This document shows positions 46,336 to 60,100 of a DNA stretch of 64,000 nt, in pieces. A program made the position numbers and the translations under genes. The notes under the pieces are model-generated. The model did no database searches, was not told the DNA's origin, and saw nothing but the letters and a program-made list of their open reading frames with translations. The DNA comes from Mixophyes australis (Eukaryota; Chordata; Amphibia; Anura; Limnodynastidae), in NCBI GenBank assembly GCA_036250195.1, contig JAVHZZ010000004.1:159400727-159464726 (forward strand), read 5' to 3'. Each line of letters begins with the position of its first letter. Within the stretch, counting starts at the first letter, position 1.

Positions 46336-49186
46336 TGCATTATAAACAAAAATCTCAAACCAGGCTGGAACATCTTTTGTTTTTAACACCATCCAAAAGA
46401 TAATTCAGAATACAGTATGCCTAAAGGGTGAACCATCCAAACCCCACATGCAGATTAAAATAAGGGACAATGTACATTAAGATTTTTTTGGATTTTTGAA
46501 TAGTTCAGGAACAGTAACTGGACACATTTGTAGATTTCTCCAGGATTTGGGCAAAGTTTTGATCCAAATGAACCAATAGGAAAGTATTAAAAGCCACATG
46601 GTTACTTAAAACTGTTTCACACATCACAACTTTTTACATTTAAACAACTTGTTTTTCATTTAAGCCAAGCAGTGCTGTTTTCACAGAGCAGGCTTATCAT
46701 TTCAATCACTGACAAAAATGTATTATTTTTCTTATTCTCTTAGATCACTTGTGACTGCTTTATTCCAATTTCAAAGCAAGGCTGTATAGAGCTTTGGAGG
46801 ACAGAGACAAGATTGAGCGATTAGGTGACAAGTTTGAAAGGAGTGTCTGTGGCAGTAATTTATCATTGACTTATGAACTACATAAGACCACTAATGTTTT
46901 GATGTAAAAATCCAGCATTGTCAACATTTTTACCTGTTTATATGAAATGAAGATCGATTATGTGTGACAAGATGGTAACTCGTATGAACAAAAATATTGG
47001 TAGTACATGAACCTGGCCACACCTGTAAGGATTGTGGTATTACATATGTAATGCAGATATTATGTAATTATGTGCTACATTATACAGAATTACACAAAAA
47101 CAGGATTTAATTTTGTAAATAAAGCAATGTTCTTTGGCTGACACTTCACATAAAAGGCAGCCCTCTTGTCCCTTTACTTCTAAGCTATAATATAGACTAG
47201 ATGGTCAGAGGAGCAGTATTTTTGGAGAAGATTTTTTTTTAAAATTAATTTAATTTAAGAGGGAGACCAAATATATAGCTAATAGATTGATTATCTGGAG
47301 TGGGTTAGCAAATAATTAGTTCCTTGTTGACAAACTAAAGAACATAAATATAAATATAAATAGATCTTTTTACTAACACAATAAACAAAGTATAAAAGAG
47401 CAGGAGTCTAACCTGGTTTTACTTAGGAGCAGCTAGACCCACCATTTTATCTTAGTCCTGAGTGCCACTCAGTTTACTAAACAACTAGCAACCCTGTAAT
47501 TAACAGTGATGATCAACGGTAAGTGGCAAGATTAATCACTTGCTGTTCACGATGAATGTTGATAAATAGAAATTGATATGAAAATCCTGCAATATTAGAG
47601 GTTTTTACGAAGTTGCAATGTACTGTATTCGACTGATGAAGCTGAATAGCAATAAAATAATTTTCTTTAATATAAATAACATAAGTATACTGATGAAAAT
47701 ACTCCAATCTGGGTCACAGTTACAGTACATGACCATTTGCATTTTTTTTTTAAATGTCAACAGTAGTGGGTTATGAGGGCACTGGTGTATCTACCATGAG
47801 TGCAGGTTATGAAATGTAAATGGGAGCAGAAGTCAGGAGGGCCCCATGTTGGCCCTATCACTTGTGGGTCCACCCTCCACCCATGGAGCAGACCTGTCAC
47901 CAACTGTTGTCTCTGTTTTTAATATCTTCACTCTGCACTTCTCCTACCTCACGCAGACAATAGAAGAGCTGTACTCACTGCTACTGATCACTTTATACAT
48001 TGGCTTCCCATCAATGATAAGAGGACATTCCATGCTGCGGTAACCTCATCACTATGTGGCATGCTTCCAGCCTATCAGTGTCTGGGAGGTGTTGCATCAT
48101 ATGATCAGGTGCAGATCTTCTAATCGCCACTTCCACCTTCTGTATAAGTTAACACAAGGGGGAGGTGAAGAACGATTAATTATACACTACACCTCTCTTG
48201 CATCAACAGTGATACTTGAAGCAGCATATGAGGATCAGTGATTTTAACCCTTACAATGTTGCCTCACTGCCCTCATTGGTGCGATCACTAATTAGTACAT
48301 ATTGATGGATCTTTTGGTATTTTTTACCATATGCAGTGCTTATAATATAATATTCCAGTCTATAATTATTCCATGTCTCCTGGCAGAAAATGGGTTAATC
48401 GTATGATTTGTGTTTGGAGTGTAGGTAGGGGTAGCTTTTATTGACAGTCCCAGTCTGGGATAGGAAGGGGTGCATACCAGAGAAACAGGAGGGGTAATAT
48501 CTGACAGCCTAAAATGCACCAGTAACATCATCAAGATTTATTCTAGCCTTGGTTAGTTAAACAGATTTGCTCTCATATCTCTAACTGCCCTGACATGTGG
48601 CTTGTTAAAAGGAACTGCATTATTCTTCTGTATTATGACCATGGCTTGTTTAACAGATTTGCTCTCATATCTCTACCTGACCTGATCTCTGGCTTGATCA
48701 AATGGACTGATGATTTCTCCTGCTTCTGACTTAGGCCTATCTGTTACTCTGCACTTACCCTTGACTTCAGGCTCTGAGTTTTGCTATTAGCATTCTGGTT
48801 TCTCACTACCCGCTACCGTGTGCTGTCTACTCCACTGGGAATGTGCTAGATTATTCTGCATTAACACCTGCCTGTCTGGCTCTGAATTCCGCTAATAACA
48901 CCTTGGTTGCTCACTACCTCCTAATGTTTTCTGTCCACTCACCCAGGCATGTGCTAGATAAACAACTGTTACTACCTGAGCTTAAGTCCTGGGACAACCG
49001 AGTACTGTAGAACATAACTAGTTCCTCAGAAAGGGAGCTGCTAAAGGTGAACATCTTGTGAAGTGGTTCTAGCAGTTGAGGATCTCATGCTACTTTGCCC
49101 TTAACATAGAGGAGGACTTTTGTGTGCACAAAAACACAAGTGAGGAGGACTGATGTATATCAAGGTAAACATGATGAAGAGTTTTA
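46336..49186. other. Non-coding stretch with a short duplication
   Basis: AACAGATTTGCTCTCATATC recurs at about 48560 and 48652 within a TGACCT/TGGCTTG-rich region (48540-49000) that has the flavour of an LTR, without ends that I could define. No protein similarity was seen elsewhere. Confidence 0.35.
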
Positions 49187-49204
49187 TAATAATAATAATA
49201 ATAA
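49187..49204. repeat. (AAT)n tract at the 3' end of the minus-strand L1
   Basis: Six trinucleotide units where the L1 reading ends. Confidence 0.8.
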
Positions 49205-52080
49205 TTCCAAGACAAGTCCATTCAGAAAACCTATTGGAATTGAGTCCAGAGGACATTGTGGGTTTTCCCATAAGGTGGTCATATTCCATGAATTCCATGT
49301 GTGGTTCCAGATTGATAAGGAGAATGATAAGGGAGGTGGTAAACTAGATTGAGTGGTCCTGTTTTGCGGTTTAAGAAATAATAAAATTAATGTTAGTGGA
49401 GGTTGGTAGTGTCAACTTCTATATCTACCCACACCCTTGAGTTAGGGGTTGAGTGCAAAATAATGCATTGGGTAAGATGCATGGCTCTGTAATATTTGAT
49501 AAAGTTAGGAACACATAGTTCTCCCCCCTGGATATATTTTTAAAGTATTGTCATCGGATTCTATTTTTCGTTCCGACCAGATGAGTTCAGTGGCTATTTT
49601 GTTTGCAGGTATTTTAAGGGTAAGGGTCAGAAAATGATAGATGCAATTCTGCCTTTCCAAGATATTGCTAGCTTGTCCCACCTATCAAGGTCCGAGTTAA
49701 TGGCTTCTAGTAGAGAAAGCAAATTTGCTTCGTAAAGTTGCTTATATAGTCTTGTAAGGTGAATTCCCAAACACTTAAGTATGTCATTTAGATGGGAATT
49801 CAATTGGCTGTGTTACTGTAAAAAGTAACGTGGCCTGCGCACTATTACCAATATTACAGTAAAAGTGCGCATAATCACTGATAATACGGTAATTTGAATG
49901 CCGGCTTTTTGCTTGCGGCTCCCTGAGCCATGAGAAGAAATCTGTGTTAAAATTACCGTATTAGCGATAATAATTTTACCACGGCAGTATTCTGAGAATT
50001 CACCCCTTAAAAAGTCAAAGTTGGCTTTTAAACGTTTTTCATGATGGAGGTTAAGTTCCAGAATTTAAGATTTGTTGGCATTGATCTTATAGTTGGATAG
50101 TTCTTCAAAAAGTGACATGTCTCAGAGAAGTTTTGGAAAACAAACATGAGGGTTGGTGATTGACATAAGCATATTGTTGGCATGTAATTATACTGTAAAC
50201 CTGAGATATCAGGCTTTTGGTTTAGTCTGATGACAAGTGGTTCTATCATTTATGCAAAGATTAAATGGAAAAGCAGGCATCCTTGACGGGTTATGATTTT
50301 TATCTCAAAAGATGGTGATTTTAAAACATTGGATAGATTGAGGTTGTGAATTTAAAATGAAGGGCCATTAGGACATTAGATAAATGCATCAGATCTATTC
50401 CACATCTGGGGTTGTCTGAAGCTTGTTGATCAGGGATTATATACTATTTGATCAGGGTGTACAAGTGAAGTGATTACGTGCTTTAGTCTTTTGGTGAAAG
50501 TCTTGGCAAACAGTTTAAGAGCAACATTTAATAAGGTGTCTATAATTTCTACAAAAATTGGAATCCCAACCTGTTTTGGGTATTACAACAATTTCTGATC
50601 CAGTGGTAGCCAGGTTTAACTTGGAATTGCAATGGACAGAGTTGAATAGACCCAACAGCATGGGTATGAGAGGGACAGTAATTTTTTTAAAATAGCAGTG
50701 TATCCATCAGGGTCTGGTGCAGATGAATTTTAAGTTCTTGGATAGTCTGTTTAATTTCTTCAGCTGAAATTTCTGTATTCAGAAATTCATTCTGTACTGA
50801 GGAAAGTTTGAGAAGCTGTAGTGTATCTAAGAAGTCTTTGATTTTTATGTTCAATACAGTAGGATCTGTTATCTGGGGGTTAATGTTATATAGGGAGGTC
50901 TAATATTCTTTGGAGATGTCAGCAATTTTCTTTGGATCGTACAGTGGCTTATCTTTATCTGTTTTGATTGAGGTGACTTGATTTTGAGTCTGTTTATCTC
51001 TTAATTTGTGGCCTGTCTGCCTGATCTCCCTACTGGTAAAATTTCTGTTAAAGCTATTGTAGGGTCTTGATTTTTTAGACAGGATTTGGTTTAGTTGTGT
51101 AAAGTTGTGTTAGTTTAAGTGCAACAATCCTAAGATGTGTTTTGTGTTTTGGATACCTGTGATATAACAGCAAAAGTGAGGCAATATGTATCTTTTTAAC
51201 TTTACCTAGCAGAGGATAGGCTAATTAATGTGCCTCAACCTCCTATGGACTTCCCATAAAACTGATGGGGATATGTCCGGGAAATTGTTAAGAATAACAA
51301 ATTTTTAGATGGAATCAGGGATTGTATTTACATGTTTCTGTTTGAGAAGGAAGATTTAATTCAACCTCCATTTTTAACATGAGAGGGCCTATGTAATTTG
51401 AATACTATTAGAACTGAAGCTTGGCCAGACCACACAACTGGAGACTTTGCTGCTTGAGCACATTTTTGTGTTGTTAAGCAGTCAATGAGAATTAAATCTA
51501 TGAGTGTGAAAATTGTGTGGAGCAGAAAAATAGGTAAATTCCTTACTAGAAATGTATGTTATACGCCAATCGTCATAAAGGTCAAGTGGTTTTAGCAAAG
51601 TGGTGAGTTTCTTTGATTTGCATGATTGAGACAGTTATGAGGCAAATATGGAGGAACTATCAGCCCTTGGAAGTAATGTCAAATTAAAATCAACTTCCAA
51701 TATAATTTTATAATTTAATGTTAGACAGCTGTTCAAAAAAATCCACAAAGAAATCACTCTGTCCCACATTAGGGGCATAAACCAAAGCCAATGGGAACTT
51801 TATGGGTCTTAGAGATTCTGCTATAATGATTTATCTCCCCTGTGTGTTCGCTAATGAGGCAACTAAAAATATTATGGATTATTTTAGCTGTATCTCTATG
51901 GTTACTGTCAGTTGAGGTATAATGTCTGGGGGTAAGTTTTGCAATTTGTTTTTGGGTGAGGAATTTTGAAATGTGTCTCTAGAGTAGTAGTATAACTGCA
52001 GATTGTCGTTTAAAGTGTTGGACGGCTACCTTTAGTAGGAAGATTGAGGCCATTAACATTTAAATAAAGAATCTTAAGGG
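49205..52080 (-). pseudogene. L1-clade LINE ORF2 (endonuclease and RT), heavily decayed
   Basis: Minus-strand frames give successive L1 features. A start of endonuclease with a worn LNVNGLN-like motif lies near 52040-52070, and LVYAPNVG-like sequence near 51770-51795. The RT linker AEEIKQTIQELKIH is at about 50720-50765. An RT block KQGCPLSPFLFN-like is near 50250-50285, followed by INANKS with LKFWNLTSIMKN at about 50028-50075. C-terminal GGELCVPNFIKYYRAMHL-like sequence is near 49480-49540. Stops and shifts occur throughout. The enzyme would nick DNA and prime cDNA synthesis. It is interrupted by a MITE at 49791-50006, and its ORF1 lies beyond an inserted L2. Confidence 0.65.
49791..50006. 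mobile_element. PIF/Harbinger-like MITE, 216 bp, inside the L1
   Basis: L1 reading is interrupted by a segment with terminal similarity GATGGGAATTCA (49791-49802) against the inverse of TGAATTCTC-type sequence ending CACCCC at 50006. TTA flanks both sides (49788-49790 and 50007-50009), the 3-bp duplication expected for PIF/Harbinger. The interior has inverted ACGGTAATTT/AAATTACCGT phrases and no coding capacity. Confidence 0.6.
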
Positions 52081-52401
52081 TTATGGAGGATATGAGTTTC
52101 AGGAATATGTGACAAAGTCAGTGACATCATAAAGAAAAGGATAGGGAAAGAGGTGGGAAACAAGTCTCCTGGAGGGGAAAAAAAGTCCAGTCAAAAAGTG
52201 AATCATACAACAATAGTACTGTAAATGAAGGGGGGATAGCCTCTAAATCCAAGTGTGGTGGATGAACAGTATCTGGAGAAAGTACTTATCAGAAAATATA
52301 AAGGGAGTGTGTTGTTCCCAACAATATAATTTTAAGGTTGAAAATGCCCAGAAAAAGAATTTATAAATAATGAAGGTCTGCTTCAAAATAAAAGATAAAT
52401 C
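52081..52401 (-). other. Non-coding, probably L1 inter-ORF region
   Basis: Purine-rich on the plus strand, no similarity seen. It lies between L1 ORF2 and the inserted L2. Confidence 0.35.
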
Positions 52402-52742
52402 CTCATCATAAACATTTATTTATATAATGCCAGCAGATTCCTTAGTGCTTTACAATTGGGAACAAACAGTAATAAAACAATACTGAGTAATACATACCGA
52501 CAGAGAGGTAAGAGAGCCCTGCTCGCAAGCTTACAATCTATGTGACAATGGTTTGATACACAAGGGTAAGTGCAACATTATATTGAATATTGTCCAGCTA
52601 GAATGTAAAAGTTACAAAGTATTTAGTGGGCTGTATGCTTAGTCACACAACTATGTTGGTCAGAGGGTTGTTGTGTTGTGTTAGCTGTGTAGAGGGTGAT
52701 AATAGGGTAACCTAGGAAGATTAAGAGGGTGGAAGAGGAATT

Positions 52743-53448
52743 TTATAAGCTTGTCTGAAAAGGTGGGTTTTCAGAGAATGCTGAAAAATTTGAAGAGTAG
52801 AGGAAAGTCTTGTGGTGTGAGGATGCAGCCTGAAAAAATTCCTGTAACCGGGAATGGGAGGGTGTGATAAGAGTGGAAGAGAAACACAGATCTTGTGCAG
52901 AACGGAGATGTCTAGTTGATATATTTTGAGACAAGTGAGGAGATGTATGTCGGTGCAATTTTGCTGATGGCCTTGTATGTTAGTAGAAGAATTTTATATT
53001 GGATTCTTTGAGTAACAAGCAACCAATGTAGAGAGTGACAGAGTAACTCAGCAGATGAAAAACGATTTGCAAGGAAAATCAATCTATCCGCTGCATGCAA
53101 AATAGATTGTAGGGCTCAAGTCTGATTTTGGGAAGACTAGTAAGCAGGGAATTACAATAGTCGGTGCGGGAGATGATGAGCGCATGAATTAAAGTGTTTG
53201 GAGTGTCTTGTGTGAGATATGTACGTATTCTGGAAATGTTTTTTAGATGTATGCAGCATGATGTAAATATAGAGTTGATGTGGGGAACAAATAATAGTTG
53301 TGAGTCACGGATTATGCCTAGGCAGCGGGCTTGCAAGGTGGGATTTATGGTCATGTTGCCAACAGAAATAGAAATATCAGGCACGAAGCTTCTGTTGTTG
53401 GGTGGGAATATTATTAATTCTGTTTTTGAAAGATTGAGTTTGAGTTAG
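52743..53448 (-). pseudogene. L2 LINE reverse transcriptase, C-terminal half, frameshifted
   Basis: Three consecutive minus-strand frames (53079-53448, 52912-53100, 52743-52958) carry [69 protein letters not shown] and [18 protein letters not shown]. These match the 413-codon frame at 15840-17081 in the same order. The palm with the YADD region lies upstream at about 53540-53580 in broken frames (tatgcggatgat inverse seen). Confidence 0.85.
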
Positions 53449-54570
53449 CGAGAAGACATCCAAGATGAAATGGCAGAAAGACAGTCAGTAATGCAAGACA
53501 ACACAGCTGGTGAGAGATCAGGAGAGGATAGATAAATTTGTGCATCATCCGCATAGCGATGATACTGAAATCCAAAGATGTTTATTAGTTTTTCAAGAGA
53601 AGTGGTGTAGATAGAGAATGGCAGAGGACCTAGGACTGAGCCTTGTGGTACTCCAACTTATAAAGGAATGCAGTGAAGGTTGTTCCAGAGAAATTAACAT
53701 AGAAAGAGCGATTGAATAGATAGGATGAGAACCAGGATTGTAGCGTCTGTATGAGAAGAGAGGGGTCAACAGTTTTGAATGCAGCAGAGAGATTCAGGAG
53801 AATTAGAAGAGAGTAATCACCTTTCAGTTTTAGTTGTGATCAGATCATTGACAACCTTGGCCAGCGCAGACTTTGTGGAGTGTTGAGAGCGAAAGCCTGA
53901 TTAAAGACAATCAAATAGGTTGTTTGCAGAAAGGAAACGTGTGAAGCGAGTATAGGCAATTCTCTCAAGAAGTTTGGAGGGACATGGGAGCTGAGAGATG
54001 GGTCGGCAATTTGAGAGAGAGTTTGGGTTTGAATTTTTTTTTTTTTTTTTTTTTAGAATAGGAGTAATCACTGCGTGCTTGAATAGTGATGGATAGATAC
54101 CTGTAGAGAGAGATAGATTACAGATTTTAGTTTAAGGTGGAATAAGCACACAAGATAAGCACCTACCAATTTGTGAGGGTAAGGGATCAAGAAGACAAGA
54201 GGTAGAGTAGGAAGATAAGAAGAGAGTAGAAACTTCCTCTTCATTTGTAGGATTAAATGAAAAGAGGGTGTCAGAGGAAGCTGGGAAGCAATTGAGCTGA
54301 TTGCTAGTCAAGGGAGATGATACCATTTCAAGTATATTTTTATCAATCTTGTCCTGGAAATAGGAGGCAAGAGCTTGGGCACTGATGTTAGTCGGACGGT
54401 TTGGGGTGGGATAAATGAGAAGAGATTTAAATGTGATAAAAAGGTGTTTGGACTTAGAAGCTTGGGCATAGATGAGAGATTGGAGGTATGCTTGTCTAGC
54501 AGTGTCCAGAGCATTTCTATAGGAGTGGTAGGGTATATGCGCTGAAATTATTAGAGGTACAAGGTTTGCG

Positions 54571-55080
54571 CTAGTGATGTTCTGCTTTACGAGTTAGTTT
54601 TTGTAGAGTTCGTGTTACTTTAGTGTGCCACAGTTGACAACGAAGTCTACACAGAGTATGAAGAGCCACTGGAGCCTCTTGATCAAGGACAGTTGCTAGG
54701 GTATGGTGAAAATGAGAAACTGCCATATCAGGGGAGGAGAATGTAGAAATTGGGGAGAGAAAGTGTTGGAGAGAGGTGGAAAACTGTTGAAAATCAGTAG
54801 AGTTAATATCCCTGCGAATATGAGGAGGCTTGGGAGAGTTTGATAGCAGGGAGGTTAAGGAACTGGGAGTGAGCGAGTAACTAATAAGGTGATAATCCGA
54901 GGGGGGGAAAGGAGTGTTAAGGAAATTAGAAACTGAACATAGTCTAGTGAAAACAAGATCAAGACAGTGGCCATCCTGATGAATAACAGATTCAATCCAC
55001 TGGGAGAGGTCAAGTGAGGAGGTTAGAGAGAGCAGTTTTGAAGCAGCTTTGGAAAGTGGATTAGCAATAGGGATATTGAA
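54571..55080 (-). pseudogene. L2 LINE endonuclease C-terminal part
   Basis: The open stretch reads NIPIANPLSKAASKLLSLTS, LDLSQWIESVIHQDGHCLDL and FPPSDYHLISYSLTPSSL, parallel to 14534-15271. The catalytic SDHH region reads SDYH, so an active-site histidine is changed as well as the 5' part lost. Confidence 0.85.
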
Positions 55081-56384
55081 GAACAGCCATCTTACAAAAT
55101 GAGAATATATGTCTCTGATAGTTTTAGCACAAAAGCTTAACACTTCATTCTTCACACTTGATATTTATGGTTTACAAGTTACACAACTAATTAAATATCC
55201 ATGATAGTCTAACTCGTACATTGCTATTTCTGATAAAGCACAAGGTAATATCTCTTAAAGGAGAATGCTTCTTTTATCATAGTCCAAAGACATCAGTTAC
55301 ACCCTGATGATCAATCTACATTGGTCGATTCCATTTCAAATTCAAAAAATGAGACGTCTTACTTCACTTGAGTATTAGCATAATGAAAGCTCTTTTCATT
55401 GTGCCAGCCCTTATCCATATCAAAATATTCATATAGATCAGATTCTTAAGGCAGACCCTCTGGTTGCTATAAGATGAAAACTCAGCACACTAGTTAGAAC
55501 ATACAATCTTGATAACAAGTTGCTGTTGAAATTGAGAATGTCAGCTTATAGGACATGCAGTGTCATCCTTAATTCTAATACATGTTGATAGATATACATT
55601 TATATTGATTTGTAATACAAATGCCTTCTAATACATTGTATCTAATTTATTAGCTATGCAGTAACATACTTATTATTTTGTTAGTTGTTAGCTTCAGATA
55701 TCAATTATCTTCTAACCTTATAATTGCTTTAACAATCAGTAAACCAAGTAAAAGGGAACAGGAATAAATGAAAAGTGAAATCAGTAATAATAACTGCACA
55801 AGTAACATTAAAATAACAAAGTGCATCCAAGTTCAGTGACATGTAGGACGACCAAGGGGAGTCATAAATAATGTGGGTGAGCTAAGTTGCCCAGGTCCTC
55901 TTATACTAAATTCAAACATATCAACTATAAGTACTGAAAGGGGGTGAGAAGGCTGCAGATCTGAAATATTTGTGTGAGGAAACACAGGCTTGTCATCCCA
56001 CAGGGCAATAATCAATAACTCAAATAAGCAAAAGAAAAAAAAAAGAAGAAAGGATCTTCCAGGGTTCAGAATGAACTAGAAAATGAGTTCAAGGTTCTAT
56101 CATGTAAAATTTCAATAAGAGGCCTGATGGTCTCAGTAGAATGGAAACCTAAATATTCTAAAATATAAACTAAGTAGATCCTGGGTTTAATCTATCCAAT
56201 TAGTTTAAGTGGACCCTGGGTTTAACCTATCCAATTAGTTTATGCATTTTTTTGTAACACTATAAAGTAAACAGGTAAATGGTTAAATGGTTACATAGCT
56301 TCAAAGTCGATGGTTTCAAGAAAAAATAACCAAGCTGTGGACCACTCTGTAGTCAGGGGTCTTTTCTTAGGAGGTGAATACAAA
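55081..56384. other. Non-coding stretch between inserted L2 and L1 ORF1
   Basis: It may include L1 inter-ORF DNA plus another unrecognised insertion, as 1.3 kb is long for an L1 spacer. A two-copy ~34-bp tandem repeat lies at about 56170-56240 (CCTGGGTTTAATCTATCCAA / CCTGGGTTTAACCTATCCAA). Confidence 0.4.
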
Positions 56385-57110
56385 GTGGAAAAAGGCCCCT
56401 AAGAATTTGATAAGATTTAATTTCTGCCACACATTCACGTCTTGGTCAGGTGTATTTTTGATCAGTTGAAAGTGAAATCCTCACCTGTAGCTGATACCTA
56501 GAGAGTTTTAGTAATCTCTGAGAGGTCTCTTCTTTTCATCAAGGATGTGGGTAAGAGATCTTGAACGATTTTGTGTCACAAATCGAATCTTCTCCTTCTT
56601 TCCTTCATAGTGTAGTGTCAACATAGTGTTACATCTCATAGCGTCATGGTAGGTTGAGGCTTGCATCTTAAGGCTCGGTGAGCTTGGTTCAGCAATGCAT
56701 CTGTGGTGGTCAGGTCTGAAGACACCTTCAAGGTATGTGGGAAAGTCCTCTGGTACAGTTTTGTTCCTTAAATTGTTTCATCATGAGCGGTTCTCATAGT
56801 CTTCAAAGTTTTCTTTAAAAGTATGTAATTTGGACCTAATGTTGGTGAGCTCTTGATCTGTATGCCATTGGAAAAAGCAGATCCTATCTGTCTTTTTTTC
56901 TAGCAAGTCGGGAGACCAATGATGTGATTTCAGATCTCTGTTCCGAAAGCAGGGAGTGGACTTCAGTTTGGATAGTGGCATTAATTTGTTTAATAATTTC
57001 AGCCATAATTGGTTGTGGGTTGTTCGAATCCAAGTCGCAGTCTGGAGAATCCAGAGTTAGTTGTGAGAGTGGTCTGTTTTTTCCGGAGCATGCTTGAAGT
57101 TTGTTGTTGA
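56385..57110 (-). pseudogene. L1-clade LINE ORF1 (RNA-binding protein), decayed
   Basis: On the minus strand, the first part (about 57005-56900) reads MAEIIKQINATIQTEVHSLL, a coiled-coil-like start. After a shift, ELTNIRSKLHTFKENFEDYENRS-type residues (56781-56850) match the coiled-coil end and the L/Y-E-N-R-S junction of L1 ORF1 proteins. VPEDFPTYLEGVF and a worn C-terminal domain follow, to about 56385. ORF1p coats LINE RNA. It is on the same strand as, and in the expected order before, the ORF2 at 49.2-52.1 kb. The L2 at 52402-55080 lies between them. Confidence 0.55.
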
Positions 57111-60100
57111 TTATATTTTTCTTTGAGCCATGAGTGGGTAGGAGATAGATAAAAGTTCAATGTGTACAGTTTACTTCAGGGTAATTACATGAAACCAAGT
57201 GGAGAATTACTTTCTGCAATTATAGAGAGTTGAACTGACTAGAAAGGGCTGAGTGCGCAAAAGTGCTGAAACAATCATCAGAGGTAAAAAAGCTTTGTAT
57301 TTCTAAGAGGAAATCTACGGGGTGATTTAAGATTTGTTTTCTCAGAAGATCTCTACCTTTACCATAATATGGGAGAAAGTTTTAAAATGGAGTTTTCTCC
57401 AGAAATAATAGTGATAGTAAGTTGCATTTAAACTATATTACTGTCCAAGTGGCACTATTATCGATTAGGTGAAGATCTGTAGGTAACAGGAACCTAGAAA
57501 CAATGCTGTATTCAATTTATGCCTGGTGTCCTCTGATATAAAATAGGTTTCTGTTTATGTAACCCCAGAAAAGGGGGGAAGACAGGATGATGGGTGAATG
57601 GGCCTCTATAGAGTATGCTGTTCGTGGTGCCAGAGTAGGCTCAGCAATGGGTAGCTCACTCAAGTAGTGAGTGAAGATAGTGCCAAGGGTGGAGCTCATG
57701 GGTGAATGTGGTGTGATGTACAATAGTGGATAAGACAGCTATTGAGCGATGAAGGTCTTCCCTTACATGGACTCACTCAAGTGTACAGAGTAGACAGGAA
57801 GGCTACCACAAATATGGCAGGGGGTGCTGCAGTAATGCTCCGTTCAAGTGAATGACGCCGTTCTTCACTGCTGCAAGATGGAGTCTTTCGCACCATTTGT
57901 GGTCGGATAGTGAATACTTTAATCAGCATAACTTTAATAAACATAAGTAGGGTTTTACCCCAGAGTTCATGGGTCTGGTCTCCAGAAGGAGTTCACTGGA
58001 AGCCCGCAAATACCCAAAGCCTATCTGATTGGCAATCTGGCAGATGTTCAGAGATGCCAGACTGTTCAGAGTGGTGTTGGGTCGTGCAAAGGGACATGTG
58101 ACTGCTGAGGTCTGATGATTGGATCAGACCTGTGTCTCTCCCAGGGCCAGTATGCCCTTTGTGGGGTCAGAGTGGCAATTCATGAAGCGAGGTCAAGAAG
58201 TTGATTTACTGAGGTGTCTGCTCCTACTGGGGTCTGTGGACTCAGTGCCCAACTAGTTAGCTCTATGTGGTTCACGCAGCCTTGGACAGAAATATGATCC
58301 GGTCCATACCCCACCAGAACCATCCCTTTCATTAAATAAACTTTTTTGTTTTCCTCCTAAAATTCTGTTGCTGTATCCAACCACTTCTACCAGCCAGTGC
58401 AAAAATGCTCTTACTCTGTATATCCAGTGCTGGCAAAAATCTAAATGCGCCTACACAAAATGAGGTGTACCATCATAGATGATTTTGTGCATCAAAAGTG
58501 ACCTCCACAGATGCTTAACCTTCACAGATATTATATTATTTGAAACTGTAAATTATGTTCATTTCTTAAAAGAAATTAAACATATATTGAAAATATTTTC
58601 TGCCAAACTTAAGTCCGTCATTGTGGTTTTGAAATATTTTATAACTTGCTGTGACACAATTGAAATTTCTATACCTAAGTAACAGCTGCACATTTAAATT
58701 GGCTTCCCACGGAAAAAAGGTTATTTTAATGGAACCAATGAAAGAGAGATAAACTGTGCCAAACAAAACATAGTCTGAAAATAGCCATAAATGTGAGCAC
58801 ACCAACAGTTTTTCCTTTGTCAAAATTTATTTGACAATCAAGCAAATTGTATGCAATGTAATAATGTTCTTTTCAGCTGAAATATCTTGGCAGTAATTCA
58901 CCTTCCTCACTTTTGTCAGATTAGATTTATGTGTTCAGGCTATGTATAGTTACAATGAAAAAAAAAAGACTGATAAACCAACCATGAACTTTAATCAAAG
59001 CTTTTCCCATAATATGTTTCATAATATAGTTAATATAAATATATTTCAATATATGTAGGTGCCATGAAATAAGATATTTTTTCCTGTTTTAAGTTTTTCA
59101 TTTTTATATTTAATTATATCCCCTCATTTTTTCTTAAACATATTTGGTAGAGAATTGTGATTCTAAATAAAAAAATAAAAAAAATAATATAAGTTTTATT
59201 TTATAATTCGTGGCATAAACATACTTCTGGTGACACACACACAATCAACTTCTTGATTTTTTACTTTGCTTTAATGTCTGGATGGCAACATACTTCACAA
59301 CATAAAGATCCATACACTTTCTTGTGAGTCTGATTCTAAGCTAACAGAAACCAGCTCTCTAGACACTGGACTTATTCAGCATCGGTCACACTGAACAAAG
59401 AAAACAGACAAGTTTTTACACTTGACACTCCTCCCACAGCCCTAACTTGATGGGCAGGAGACATTCCCACCATCCCTTTAAAAGAGAGTTCTCATCAGCT
59501 GCTCTGCTTACTTGATCTTACTGCAGACAGACCCTGTCAGCATGCTGTATCTGTGGAAAAATACACTTTCAAAGCATGTATGATAAATCAGACGTCTTAC
59601 TACTATTTTGTCACACATATGTCCTCCACCTGTTTGTATTTAAGCTAGGTGCTATATAGCAATGTGTATCTCTGTTTGCAGGCTTTATCTATATGTAGGC
59701 AGCTAAACACAGATCTCCTCTTTTAGAATCCGGTAGCAAGCACCTCTCTTTGACAAAAATCATAATAATTTATAGTTGCTATATATTTTTTCAGATATGC
59801 AGTATTATTTACTCTTTAACATAATTTGTTTTACTACAGAAATAAATGTAGTATTGGTAGTAGTTGATCAGACAACTCTTTTTGTTTAGTCTTGCTTTTT
59901 TCAAACGTTTTTTAACTTGCAAGAGTAAACGTTAAGAAAGGTTAACAAATAAATGAATTATTTCTAAAGAATAAGTTTGCGAAGTTAACTATCTGGAAAC
60001 CCATAAAATTACCATCGCGTCTGACACATGAATGTGAATGTCCACATCTACATAATGGAATTTATCTTCCAGTCAAACTTACTTGAATGCACTTTGCAAT

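Larger units (their letters stand above)
52402..55080 (-). mobile_element. L2 LINE, minus strand, inserted between L1 ORF1 and ORF2
   Basis: The 3' end (52402-52440, CATTTATTTATATAATGCCAG) and coding body correspond to the L2 at 14505-17415 nearly base for base, up to about 55080, where that copy continues further. L1 parts on the same strand lie on both sides. A poly-T run at 54034-54054 has replaced coding sequence within the RT linker. Confidence 0.85.
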
